The position numbers and the translations under genes are program-made. Source: Bacilli bacterium (GTDB taxonomy: Bacteria; Bacillota_I; Bacilli_A; RFN20; CAG-826). Taken from it: DNA of 7,325 nt. The DNA lies in contig JAEDNC010000046.1 of NCBI GenBank assembly GCA_016302705.1, forward strand, positions 1 to 7,325. Reading direction: 5' to 3'. Under the pieces are notes generated by a model, which worked only from the letters and a program-made list of their open reading frames with translations, made no database searches and was not told the origin of the DNA. Position 1 is the first letter of the stretch; each line of letters begins with the position of its first letter. This document shows positions 1 through 6,039 of this stretch, in pieces.

Positions 1-1212
1 ATTAGAAACATCAACAACGCTTCCGTCTTCGTAAGTAGCTTGAACAATAGGAGTAACAAATTCTTCTCCAATGTAATAATGAGATTTAACTGGGTTTGTA
101 ACTTCTAGTTTTGTAATCGCTGGTGGTAGTGCTTCAATAACATTAATCGTGTATGAAGTGGTCTTTCCTTCATAAGTAACTGTAATAGTCTTTTGTCCTG
201 GCGTTGTAGAACTAAATCCACTAAAAGAGGCGCTTTCTTTCACGTTTTGAGTACTTCCATCATCATAATGAGCAATGACATCTGGTTTAACAAATTCTTC
301 ATTGATTTGATATTCGGTTTTTGGATTATCAATAGTGATGCTCACTAAAGTTTTTTCTTGAGAAGAACCAAAACATACTGATTTAGTTTCAGCGTTTGTG
401 TTACCCCAAATACGACATGCATATTCTGGATGATCAATAAATGGATTTCTATTTCCTTGGAGGTATTCAGCACCTTCATTTCTATTTCGTTCTCTTTGTT
501 GAACAGGGTATCTTAAATTCCATTTGAGCATATGAGACAATCTACCCATTAAGTTATCTCTATTACTATTAGATGTTGGGTGTGAATCAGCTTCAATAAG
601 AGATAATGAAGAAGACGCAACTACACAGTAGAAGATAATTCTAGCGGAATCACCACGATATGATTCAATTCCAAAATCTTCCATTGCTGGATCCCATCCA
701 CTAGATTGGTTGCACTTTCCTTCAACGTAGAATGAGTTGCCTCTACTTCCATTTTCTGCATTTAATGTTGGTCGAGGCATATGAATATCTTTTTCAACTA
801 TGTTGCCTCCATGACTTTTTGGCCAAACATGTTCTCTATTCATTCCACTAGTTGCAGATTTACTAGAATAGAAAGTTAATAGTTTAGTGCCATAAGGTTG
901 ACCGTTATTATCATATTTAACAGAATTTGGATCATAATCTGTGTATTTGAATTGTCCAGATGGGGAAGTACCCATACTGGCATATCCCACTGTACTTTTT
1001 CTCTTAGTAGCGTTAAGACTGCGAAGCGCACTTAATAAATCGTCTCCTTCTAACGAATCGCTAATAGAGGAATAATACGTATCTCCATCATGATTGGTGT
1101 AATAACAAAATGTTTCAGAATAGTTAGATTTGCTATTTGAAAAAGCTGCCATCCCAATTGAGGAGCAAGCCAAAATGCCTAATAGGCTTAATATAATAAA
1201 ATTCTTGCGCAT
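1..1212 (-). CDS. Secreted endonuclease I family DNase with C-terminal Ig-like repeats (3' end outside window)
   Basis: The reading frame is open from an ATG at 1212 to the window edge: 404 codons with no stop, so the C-terminus is missing. Residues 1-23 form a signal peptide: MRKN, a hydrophobic stretch, then either a poor lipobox (ILAC, Cys16) or a signal peptidase I site near MAA (21-23). The endonuclease I (PF04231, His-Me finger) domain spans about 29-270. It contains NREHVWPKSHG at 125-135, where E127 and H128 match the metal-binding Glu and catalytic His of Vvn/EndA nucleases. It also contains DIHMPRPTLNAENGSRGN at 142-159, with N154 as the likely second metal ligand, and the family's C-terminal NPFIDHPEYACRIW at 256-269. 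An Ig-like (Big_3-type) repeat follows at about 287-362, and a second starts at 366 and is cut off; both carry a Y-D/E-DGS motif. The family degrades DNA non-specifically outside the cytoplasm. A nutritional or eDNA-scavenging role is inference. It has its own promoter and terminator-separated position. Confidence 0.92.
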   Translation of the reverse strand, partial: MRKNFIILSLLGILACSSIGMAAFSNSKSNYSETFCYYTNHDGDTYYSSISDSLEGDDLLSALRSLNATKRKSTVGYASMGTSPSGQFKYTDYDPNSVKYDNNGQPYGTKLLTFYSSKSATSGMNREHVWPKSHGGNIVEKDIHMPRPTLNAENGSRGNSFYVEGKCNQSSGWDPAMEDFGIESYRGDSARIIFYCVVASSSLSLIEADSHPTSNSNRDNLMGRLSHMLKWNLRYPVQQRERNRNEGAEYLQGNRNPFIDHPEYACRIWGNTNAETKSVCFGSSQEKTLVSITIDNPKTEYQINEEFVKPDVIAHYDDGSTQNVKESASFSGFSSTTPGQKTITVTYEGKTTSYTINVIEALPPAITKLEVTNPVKSHYYIGEEFVTPIVQATYEDGSVVDVSN

Positions 1213-1220
1213 ATGACGAC

Positions 1221-1239
1221 AATTATACCATGTATAATT
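1221..1239 (-). promoter_or_regulatory. Extended -10 promoter of the nuclease gene, inside a perfect 8-bp-arm palindrome
   Basis: On the minus strand TATAAT (1227-1222) is preceded by TGG, making an extended -10 (TGnTATAAT). There is no good -35 at 16-18 bp upstream. The box ends 9 nt before the ATG at 1212, which places the start point near 1215 and gives a leader of about 3 nt with no Shine-Dalgarno. The whole element is a palindrome: AATTATAC, a 3-nt centre, then GTATAATT. The plus strand therefore also shows a TATAAT at 1233-1238. The symmetry could be an operator, a divergent promoter, or chance in AT-rich DNA. Confidence 0.6.
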
Positions 1240-1263
1240 AAAAAGGGAACAACAAAGTTCCCT
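1240..1263 (-). terminator. Intrinsic terminator of the DUF1538/PII-like operon
   Basis: On the minus strand a GGGAAC/GTTCCC stem (1262-1257 with 1250-1245, extendable by one A-T pair at 1263/1244) encloses a 6-nt loop and is followed by a run of T (1244-1240). The first stem base is the last base of the TAG stop codon of the upstream PII-like gene. The structure therefore begins inside the stop codon and separates that operon from the nuclease gene. Confidence 0.8.
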
Positions 1264-1594
1264 AATCAAGTTTTAAACCAGACACATTATCAACCGGCAA
1301 AGAGAAAATGATACCTTGCCCCATAGTGTCTAATCCCGCAGCCTTATTAATTGCCGCCATAACATTATCTCTAATGTTTTCATTTACCAGGATATAAAGC
1401 ATTTCTTTAGATGGGGTAATAACTATGCCATACTTCTTTTCAATGTCTTTAGTTCCGCTTCCTCTAGCGTGAGAAATTGTGCCACCTCTAGCACCTGCTT
1501 CTCTAGCCGCGTCCATGACCTTGTCAGAGTGGCCTTCGTTAACGATAACGACTACCACTTCATATTTTTCTTTTTTAACTTCTTTTTCTGCCAT
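1262..1594 (-). CDS. PII-like signalling protein, short form (110 aa)
   Basis: This is a small P-II family (GlnB/GlnK-like) protein, about the usual family length. After a charged tail (1-10), strand one is YEVVVVIVNEG (11-21), then the helix SDKVMDAAREAGARGGT and a Gly-rich segment HARGSGTKD (42-50) at the position where the T-loop begins. The end carries GQGIIFSLPVDNVSGL (92-107), matching the last strand of PII proteins (GkIFv-P type). The T-loop region is short and I see no counterpart of the uridylylated Tyr51 of enteric GlnB, so classical GlnD control is unlikely. PII proteins are homotrimers that bind nucleotides or 2-oxoglutarate and dock on transporters or enzymes; which ligand applies here is unknown. 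It sits 4 nt after the longer PII-like gene and shares its N-terminal MAEKE. The start is fixed by a strong SD. Confidence 0.82.
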   Translation of the reverse strand: MAEKEVKKEKYEVVVVIVNEGHSDKVMDAAREAGARGGTISHARGSGTKDIEKKYGIVITPSKEMLYILVNENIRDNVMAAINKAAGLDTMGQGIIFSLPVDNVSGLKLD

Positions 1595-1598
1595 AAGT

Positions 1599-2069
1599 TT
1601 ACCCCCTTACAGTTTGGGTTAAGAATTTATAAATCTTAACTCCCATAACACTAGTTAATCTAATTGTATAAGCAATGCCTCTATTATTCTTACTTGCTAC
1701 AAAGTAGACATCTAATTCTTTTTTGATATCTGGCACTGCATCTTCTCTAACAATGGAGTAGACAATATCTTTTCCAGTATCTTCACTTCCTAAGATATCT
1801 CTAATCGCATTACTCGCTGTTCCTTCACCATATTTTAAGAATTGAGCAGAACTCTTATTGAGTTTAAAAATACGTATAATATTGTCGCCTTGTCCACGAG
1901 GAACAATAACTGTGTATAACACTAATCTTTTAATATCATCACGCTTTTCAAAAGCAGGACATTGTTCTTCGTTAGAAGTAACTTCCTTTTTCTCCTTTTT
2001 AGCTACTTTTACAGGTTTTTTAGGAGCGTGTTTAGTTTTAGTAACTACTTTCTTTTCTTTTTCCGCCAT
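1599..2069 (-). CDS. PII-like protein with Lys-rich N-terminal extension (156 aa)
   Basis: This is a second, divergent PII-superfamily protein. Residues 1-35 are a low-complexity basic tail (12 Lys), expected to be disordered, followed by a short linker that includes C37. The ferredoxin-like PII core runs from about 47 to 150: RLVLYTVIVPRGQGDNIIRI (48-67), KYGEGTAS (79-86) at the expected T-loop start, VYSIVREDAVPDIKKEL as the second strand-helix unit, and RGIAYTIRLTSVMGVKIY (130-147) as the terminal strand, parallel to GQGIIFSLPVDNVSGL in the sister protein. The canonical uridylylation Tyr motif is not seen. It lies 16 nt after the DUF1538 membrane protein gene and 4 nt before the shorter PII-like gene, so it probably regulates that transporter, perhaps as a partner of its sister. 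The basic tail could contact membrane lipid, nucleic acid or the transporter; this is inference. Assignment rests on fold pattern and context and is less secure than for the 110-aa gene. Confidence 0.72.
   Translation of the reverse strand: MAEKEKKVVTKTKHAPKKPVKVAKKEKKEVTSNEEQCPAFEKRDDIKRLVLYTVIVPRGQGDNIIRIFKLNKSSAQFLKYGEGTASNAIRDILGSEDTGKDIVYSIVREDAVPDIKKELDVYFVASKNNRGIAYTIRLTSVMGVKIYKFLTQTVRG
1601..1608 (-). promoter_or_regulatory. Strong Shine-Dalgarno embedded in the end of the preceding gene
   Basis: On the minus strand AAGGGGGT lies 6 nt before the ATG at 1594. It is formed by the last codons (GTA AGG GGG) and the first base of the TAA stop of the 156-aa PII-like gene. It confirms the start of the 110-aa gene and suggests coupled translation. 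It is the strongest ribosome-binding site in the window. Confidence 0.75.
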
Positions 2070-2081
2070 AGATATAATTTA

Positions 2082-2087
2082 CACCTT
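2082..2087 (-). promoter_or_regulatory. Candidate Shine-Dalgarno of the 156-aa PII-like gene
   Basis: AAGGTG on the minus strand overlaps the TAA stop of the DUF1538 gene and lies 12 nt before the ATG at 2069. The sequence is reasonable but the spacing is longer than optimal. This suggests weaker or stop-coupled initiation compared with the following 110-aa gene. Confidence 0.5.
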
Positions 2088-3672
2088 AATTGAAATGAAT
2101 AATTTCGTTATTACGAACATCGTGGATTTGATCTCTGACAACGTGTAAGGCATGAATAGTTTGGAACTTATTCGCTAAGCCTAATAGTTGAATTGCCATA
2201 ATAGGAGTTAAAGCAACCATAGAAACAACACCAAAAGCAGAATCATAGAATTCTACTCCATGTGTAATACCATTTTTAGAAGAAAATAAACCGATTACCA
2301 AAGGTAAAACAAAGCTTACCGCCATTGGACCAGAGGCTGTTCCACCAGAGTCAAAGGCAATTGCTGTATATAAATCTGGAACAAAGAACATCATTGTTAA
2401 TGAAATTAAATATCCAGGGATAACGTACCACATAATTGAGAATTTGAAGATTGCTCTAATAACTGATAAGCAAATAGCGGCGCCAACACCAATAGAAAGA
2501 GTGACGAGTACTGTTCCCTTTTTAAGTTGACCACTAGACATATCTTCAATTTGAGTAGTTAAAACATGGACTGCAGGTTCACATAAGATAGTGACCGCCC
2601 CAATAACGAAAGCAATAACGATAACTAACCAATCTGGTTCGTTAGCAAGTTCTTGTCCAACCTTTAATCCAATTGGAGACATCGTGGAACCAACCGCAGT
2701 TAAGAACAAAGTTAAACCAACAAATGAAACAAGGAATCCATTTAATAAAGAAAGAACTTTTTTCACTGATAATTTGATATAGATTGCTTCATAAATGAAG
2801 AAGATAACTAAAATTGGAGAAAGAGCCATAGCAACTTCAACCATTGACCCCATACTTGAATAGTTAGCCTTAGGTAATAAAGCATCTAAAAATTTAGATC
2901 CGATATATGCCCAATCAACTGTCAAAGATAAATCAGGGGAAGCAGATTCTGGAACTGTATATTCATGAAATCCAGAAGAGTTGATTAAAATCAAAATGAT
3001 CATCGTTAGAATAGGACCAACAGAGGCTAAACCAACTAAACCGAAGGAACTATCTTTTGATTTGTTACCACCACGAGTCATAGCAACTCCAGCGCCAAGA
3101 GCTAAGATAAATGGAACAGTTGCGCTACCAGTAGTAATACCGCCTGCATCAAAAATAAATGGTAAGAAAGCGTGGTTAGCTTCATCAACTTGTAATAAGC
3201 AAATAAGCATAAAAACAAGTAGATAGAAGGCTAAATACCAAACATTAAGTGATTTTCTAAAGATAATTCTAAGAATACCAATAACAACAAAGATTCCTAC
3301 TCCAGCTGCAATTGCACCAATCAATAAGATTGGATTTAAACCAGCTTGTTTAGACATAATTAAGATACTTGGTTCAGCGCATGTTACTAACGCTCCTAAT
3401 AGGAAAGCAAAAATAATAACGACAATTAATCTTTTTTGTTTAGATAAAGAAGCACCCATATATTCGCCAACTCGAATTAAGCTATTTTGAGCGCCAATTT
3501 GGAAGAATGACAAACCAAAAATCATAATGATTGCACCAATAGATAACATGACATAATCATTGTTATTAATCGGGGCAAAACCAGATAAAGAAAGGGCAAA
3601 AACAATTGCCACAATTGGCAAAATTGAAATTGCGCTATTCAAAAATGATTTAAAGTATTTGTTCGTCATCAT
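2086..3672 (-). CDS. DUF1538 family multi-pass membrane protein, probable transporter
   Basis: This 528-aa protein is very hydrophobic, with roughly 12-14 membrane spans, and I recognise it as DUF1538 (PF07556). It is a tandem duplication. In the first half, GALVTCAEPSILIMSKQ (93-109), FIFDAGGITTGSATVPF (172-188) and DSSFGLVGLASVGPIL (207-222) match GAVTILCEPAVHVLTTQ (358-374), IAFDSGGTASGPMAVSF (438-454) and DSAFGVVSMVALTPIM (477-492) in the second half, at an offset of about 265-270. Each half thus has a Glu-Pro motif and an FD[AS]GG motif inside or next to membrane spans, suggesting a two-fold pore or carrier with acidic substrate- or ion-binding sites. The central link (about 232-275) is polar and the C-terminal tail (501-528) is soluble and rich in His and charged residues, a possible docking site. 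It is followed by two PII-like genes, so PII control of transport is inferred. The substrate is unknown. The start could be either of two adjacent ATGs (3672 or 3669). Confidence 0.88.
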   Translation of the reverse strand: MMTNKYFKSFLNSAISILPIVAIVFALSLSGFAPINNNDYVMLSIGAIIMIFGLSFFQIGAQNSLIRVGEYMGASLSKQKRLIVVIIFAFLLGALVTCAEPSILIMSKQAGLNPILLIGAIAAGVGIFVVIGILRIIFRKSLNVWYLAFYLLVFMLICLLQVDEANHAFLPFIFDAGGITTGSATVPFILALGAGVAMTRGGNKSKDSSFGLVGLASVGPILTMIILILINSSGFHEYTVPESASPDLSLTVDWAYIGSKFLDALLPKANYSSMGSMVEVAMALSPILVIFFIYEAIYIKLSVKKVLSLLNGFLVSFVGLTLFLTAVGSTMSPIGLKVGQELANEPDWLVIVIAFVIGAVTILCEPAVHVLTTQIEDMSSGQLKKGTVLVTLSIGVGAAICLSVIRAIFKFSIMWYVIPGYLISLTMMFFVPDLYTAIAFDSGGTASGPMAVSFVLPLVIGLFSSKNGITHGVEFYDSAFGVVSMVALTPIMAIQLLGLANKFQTIHALHVVRDQIHDVRNNEIIHFN

Positions 3673-3681
3673 ACTACATTG

Positions 3682-3687
3682 ATTATA
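3682..3687 (-). promoter_or_regulatory. -10 box of the DUF1538/PII-like operon promoter
   Basis: A perfect TATAAT on the minus strand ends 9 nt before the ATG at 3672, predicting a start point near 3675 and a leader of about 3 nt. No Shine-Dalgarno lies between the box and the ATG. A weak -35 candidate (TTAATA, 16-bp spacing, around 3709-3704) is all I can see upstream. The geometry is the same as for the nuclease promoter near 1222. Confidence 0.55.
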
Positions 3688-3713
3688 CTTTTAGGGGCTT
3701 GTTTATTAAAACA

Positions 3714-3735
3714 AAAAAATATTTGATTATTTTTT
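3714..3735 (-). terminator. Possible weak AT-only terminator after the pseudouridine synthase gene
   Basis: An 8-bp inverted repeat made only of A-T pairs (3714-3721 with 3728-3735, 6-nt loop) spans the TAA stop of the upstream gene; its T-rich arm leads into further T-rich sequence on the minus strand. Without G-C pairs the hairpin would be unstable, so transcription may partly read through into the DUF1538 operon. Confidence 0.3.
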
Positions 3736-4650
3736 CATGTTTGGGAAAAGAATGAAAAATTCTTTAGGTGTAGGAGCAGTAAATTTCATTGTTTTTCCCG
3801 TTAGTGGATGAACTAATTCTAATTCATAGGCGTGAAGTCCAAGTCTTTTAATTGGGTTAGTAGGATTTCCGTATTTATCATCACCGATGATATTATGACC
3901 AATATCACCCATATGAACACGGATTTGATTTTTTCTGCCAGAATCAATATGGACATCTAATAAGGAGTAATTACCGTTCTCTGCGATTACTCTATAATGG
4001 GTAATTGATAATTGTCCATCGCCTGGTTTCTTTGATGAATACATCATGTTTTGGCTATTCTTTTTTAAGTAAGACTTAATGGTGCCACTTTTTTGTTCTA
4101 ATATTCCATCAACGATAGCGATATATCCACGTGATTTCACTAAGTCATTCCATTTATCTTGAAGAGCTTCTTGTAATTTTTGATTTTTAGCCACCATTAA
4201 AACTCCAGAAGTATCTTCATCGATTCTATGAACAACAAAGATACGATTATGTTTGTCTTTTTGTTGAACATAATCTGTTAACATACGATAAGCAGTCGCG
4301 CCTTTTTCTTTATCGCTTGCGATAGAGAGTAGACCACTAGGTTTATTAATAACAATCATTTCATCATTTTCAAAAATGATAGGAAGATTGCTTCTAGTTT
4401 TCTTTCTAATTGGAGTCTTAGAAATAATAACCGTATCTCCTTTATATAACTTAAAGTTATATTGAGAGATAGGCGCTCCATCGACACTGACACGGTGATT
4501 AGTTAATAATGACTTTACGGAGTTACGAGATTGTCCTTTTAAAGTTTCTAAAAGAAATTCTAAAAGTTCAGAGTCTTTCCTAACTGGAAATTCTCTTATT
4601 CCTGAATAGTCTTTGGAGTGGTGTTCAAATCTTTGTTTATTCTTGTTCAT
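3727..4650 (-). CDS. RluA family RNA pseudouridine synthase
   Basis: This 307-aa protein isomerises uridine to pseudouridine in structured RNA, probably 23S rRNA or tRNA. It has an S4-like RNA-binding segment at about 24-78 (RNSVKSLLTNHRVSVDGAPI) and the RluA catalytic domain from about 88. The signature HRIDEDTSGVLMVAK is at 141-155, with D144 as the catalytic Asp of this superfamily. GRKNQIRVHM (238-247) matches the conserved G-R-x-x-Q-I-R motif, and GDDKYGNP (256-263) the following loop. Length and domain order fit RluC/RluD-like enzymes, but the exact target site cannot be read from sequence. The start lies inside the upstream RimK-like gene (14-nt overlap) with only a weak GAG as SD, indicating translational coupling. 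It is last in the cluster and probably not functionally tied to the ligases. Confidence 0.95.
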   Translation of the reverse strand: MNKNKQRFEHHSKDYSGIREFPVRKDSELLEFLLETLKGQSRNSVKSLLTNHRVSVDGAPISQYNFKLYKGDTVIISKTPIRKKTRSNLPIIFENDEMIVINKPSGLLSIASDKEKGATAYRMLTDYVQQKDKHNRIFVVHRIDEDTSGVLMVAKNQKLQEALQDKWNDLVKSRGYIAIVDGILEQKSGTIKSYLKKNSQNMMYSSKKPGDGQLSITHYRVIAENGNYSLLDVHIDSGRKNQIRVHMGDIGHNIIGDDKYGNPTNPIKRLGLHAYELELVHPLTGKTMKFTAPTPKEFFILFPNMKK

Positions 4651-5527
4651 GTTGTTTACTCATTTTTCTTTTAATCATTTCCATGAAGAGTTTAGCAACA
4701 TTAATTTTTGTGGTTTTTTCAAACTCTTCAAAGAAGGCGTTGGAGTTAATCTCACATAATATTGGTTCATCATTTTTTCCAAACAAGAGATCAAGACCCG
4801 CGTATTCGATATCAAATGCTTTCGCGATTTTTTCTGCAGTCTCTAAATATTTACCTCTTAATGGGAATTCTCTACTGGAGGCAGTTTGACCAAAATTACT
4901 CCTAAAATCACTTTCGTTATATCTTTGGAACGCTCCGACAATTTTTCCATCAACAATAAGGACACGTAATGACTTTCCATAACTTGAAGCGATATATTCT
5001 TGGAACTGAATTGGTTGACGACAGTTTTCAGTGTATAGACTTACTAATTCTTCTTTGGTGTTACATAGATAAACACCTGTTCCTAAAGAGCCATAAACCT
5101 TTTTAAAGACAAGTGGTAAACCAAGCTCTTCAATAACGGTATCAAGGAATTTTAGGTTACTTCCTACAAGTTTAGGAGAATAAAAGAGAGGTCCTGCAAT
5201 AGTTTTAGGCATATTGATATCTAGGTCACTACACATGATATTTGTGAGCATTTTGTCATCACACATTTTGATGAAATCTGCTTTGTTGAATAAGCGATAA
5301 CCTGCCTTCTCTAAGATTCTTGCTAAGTAGATATCTTTATCTAAATAAATCACAAAATCACATTTAGGAATTTTAACAACTGCTTTGTGATCTTTTAGGA
5401 CCGCTAAAGAGCCATCATTAACTAGATGAGACAAAGAAATACCGAGTTTATTCCCTTCCTCGGTAAATCTTTTTATTTTGTAGGCATTATGCCCTATGTC
5501 TTGGTTAGTAATAATAATTCCGTTCAT
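4637..5527 (-). CDS. RimK-like ATP-grasp ligase
   Basis: This 296-aa enzyme has the RimK/LysX type ATP-grasp layout, which joins a carboxylate (via acyl phosphate) to an amine, often adding Glu or another amino acid to a peptide or small molecule. An N-terminal pre-ATP-grasp domain (about 1-85) is followed by DDKMLTNIMC (90-99). The ATP-binding FKKVYGSLGTGVYL (141-154) has the Lys pair and Gly-rich loop, and QEYI (176-179) is the adenine-contacting segment. GKSLRVLIVDGKIVGAFQR (184-202) and FRSNFGQTAS (208-217) are RimK-type substrate and phosphate motifs. GLDLLFGKNDEPILCEINSN (244-263) carries the metal ligands D246, E259 and N261. All key residues are present, so it should be active. The start lies 3 nt after the GrpB-like gene stop with no obvious SD, implying coupled translation. 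The acceptor substrate is unknown; a link to the upstream ATP-grasp gene is inferred from the operon. Confidence 0.9.
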   Translation of the reverse strand: MNGIIITNQDIGHNAYKIKRFTEEGNKLGISLSHLVNDGSLAVLKDHKAVVKIPKCDFVIYLDKDIYLARILEKAGYRLFNKADFIKMCDDKMLTNIMCSDLDINMPKTIAGPLFYSPKLVGSNLKFLDTVIEELGLPLVFKKVYGSLGTGVYLCNTKEELVSLYTENCRQPIQFQEYIASSYGKSLRVLIVDGKIVGAFQRYNESDFRSNFGQTASSREFPLRGKYLETAEKIAKAFDIEYAGLDLLFGKNDEPILCEINSNAFFEEFEKTTKINVAKLFMEMIKRKMSKQHEQE

Positions 5528-5530
5528 TAG

Positions 5531-6037
5531 TTATTCAAATTTGTAGTTTTCTTCAAGGAGATTATTAATATAATTAATTTTTCCTTCATTATACCTTTTT
5601 ATGTCGTGATCTACTTTAGCAAATAAAGTCTTTCTAAACTCATTATATTTTTGCACTCTTGCGTAACTTTCTCTCAAGAGAGTTTTAAACGCTAAGAAGC
5701 GTCTATAAGATAAAGATGCATATTCCATTACTCGTAAAGTAATGCCGCATCCGTATACTTTACTCTTTTTAACTAAAACAATACAGTCAATAGTGGATGA
5801 TTCAGGAAGTCTTTTATAGTCTTTTGATTCTAATATCATCGCAATTGTTGATAAGTCAACAAATTTTGTGGTAGATAAAAGAATATCAACATTTCTAAAA
5901 GAACGACAGTTATTAATAGAGGTTGCACCAATATGTTCAATATTGAATTTGAACTGCGGTAAATTGAAAAGGAGATTATCTCTTTCAGAGGCAAAAGCTT
6001 GTTCCCATTGTTGTGGTTTATATTCAAATATTTCCAT
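5531..6037 (-). CDS. GrpB/UPF0157 family protein (nucleotidyltransferase fold), divergent
   Basis: This 168-aa protein resembles GrpB (PF04229), a family with a nucleotidyltransferase-like fold and no firmly assigned reaction, sometimes fused to dephospho-CoA kinase. Supporting features are the N-terminal YKPQQWEQAFASERDNL (6-22), the core IEHIGATSI (33-41) followed by VDILL (50-54), and the C-terminal helical part YRRFLAFKTLLRESY (111-125) and YNEGKINYINNLLEE (149-163). The last two match the family's R-x-x-L...Y...K...Y...K arrangement. The usual GSTSVPGLAAKPIID core is altered: GAT replaces GST, and the segment leading to D51 reads NNCRSFRN, without the Lys-Pro. Either catalysis is changed or this is a specialised branch. 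The start is supported by GGAG 7 nt upstream, inside the end of the ATP-grasp gene, with a 2-nt intergenic gap. Its place between two ligase genes suggests a joint pathway. Confidence 0.72.
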   Translation of the reverse strand: MEIFEYKPQQWEQAFASERDNLLFNLPQFKFNIEHIGATSINNCRSFRNVDILLSTTKFVDLSTIAMILESKDYKRLPESSTIDCIVLVKKSKVYGCGITLRVMEYASLSYRRFLAFKTLLRESYARVQKYNEFRKTLFAKVDHDIKRYNEGKINYINNLLEENYKFE

Positions 6038-6039
6038 GA

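Noticed and set aside
1858..2148. Plus-strand open frame of 96 codons across the PII-like/DUF1538 junction
   Set aside because: It is antisense to the Lys-rich tail and PII core, its Phe/Leu-rich product mirrors the Lys/Glu-rich sense strand, and it has no family resemblance or SD.
2591..3226. Plus-strand open frames of 63 and 81 codons inside the DUF1538 gene
   Set aside because: These are shadows of a strongly supported membrane protein gene and lack recognisable domains.
3699..3714. TTGTTT/AAACAA hairpin between the pseudouridine synthase and DUF1538 genes as a terminator
   Set aside because: On the minus strand the T-tract precedes the hairpin instead of following it, so it does not have terminator polarity for the upstream gene; on the plus strand it is followed by A's.
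3727..4650. Pseudouridine synthase as part of the ATP-grasp pathway
   Set aside because: RluA enzymes are widespread housekeeping RNA modifiers; the 14-nt overlap shows co-expression but not a shared reaction.
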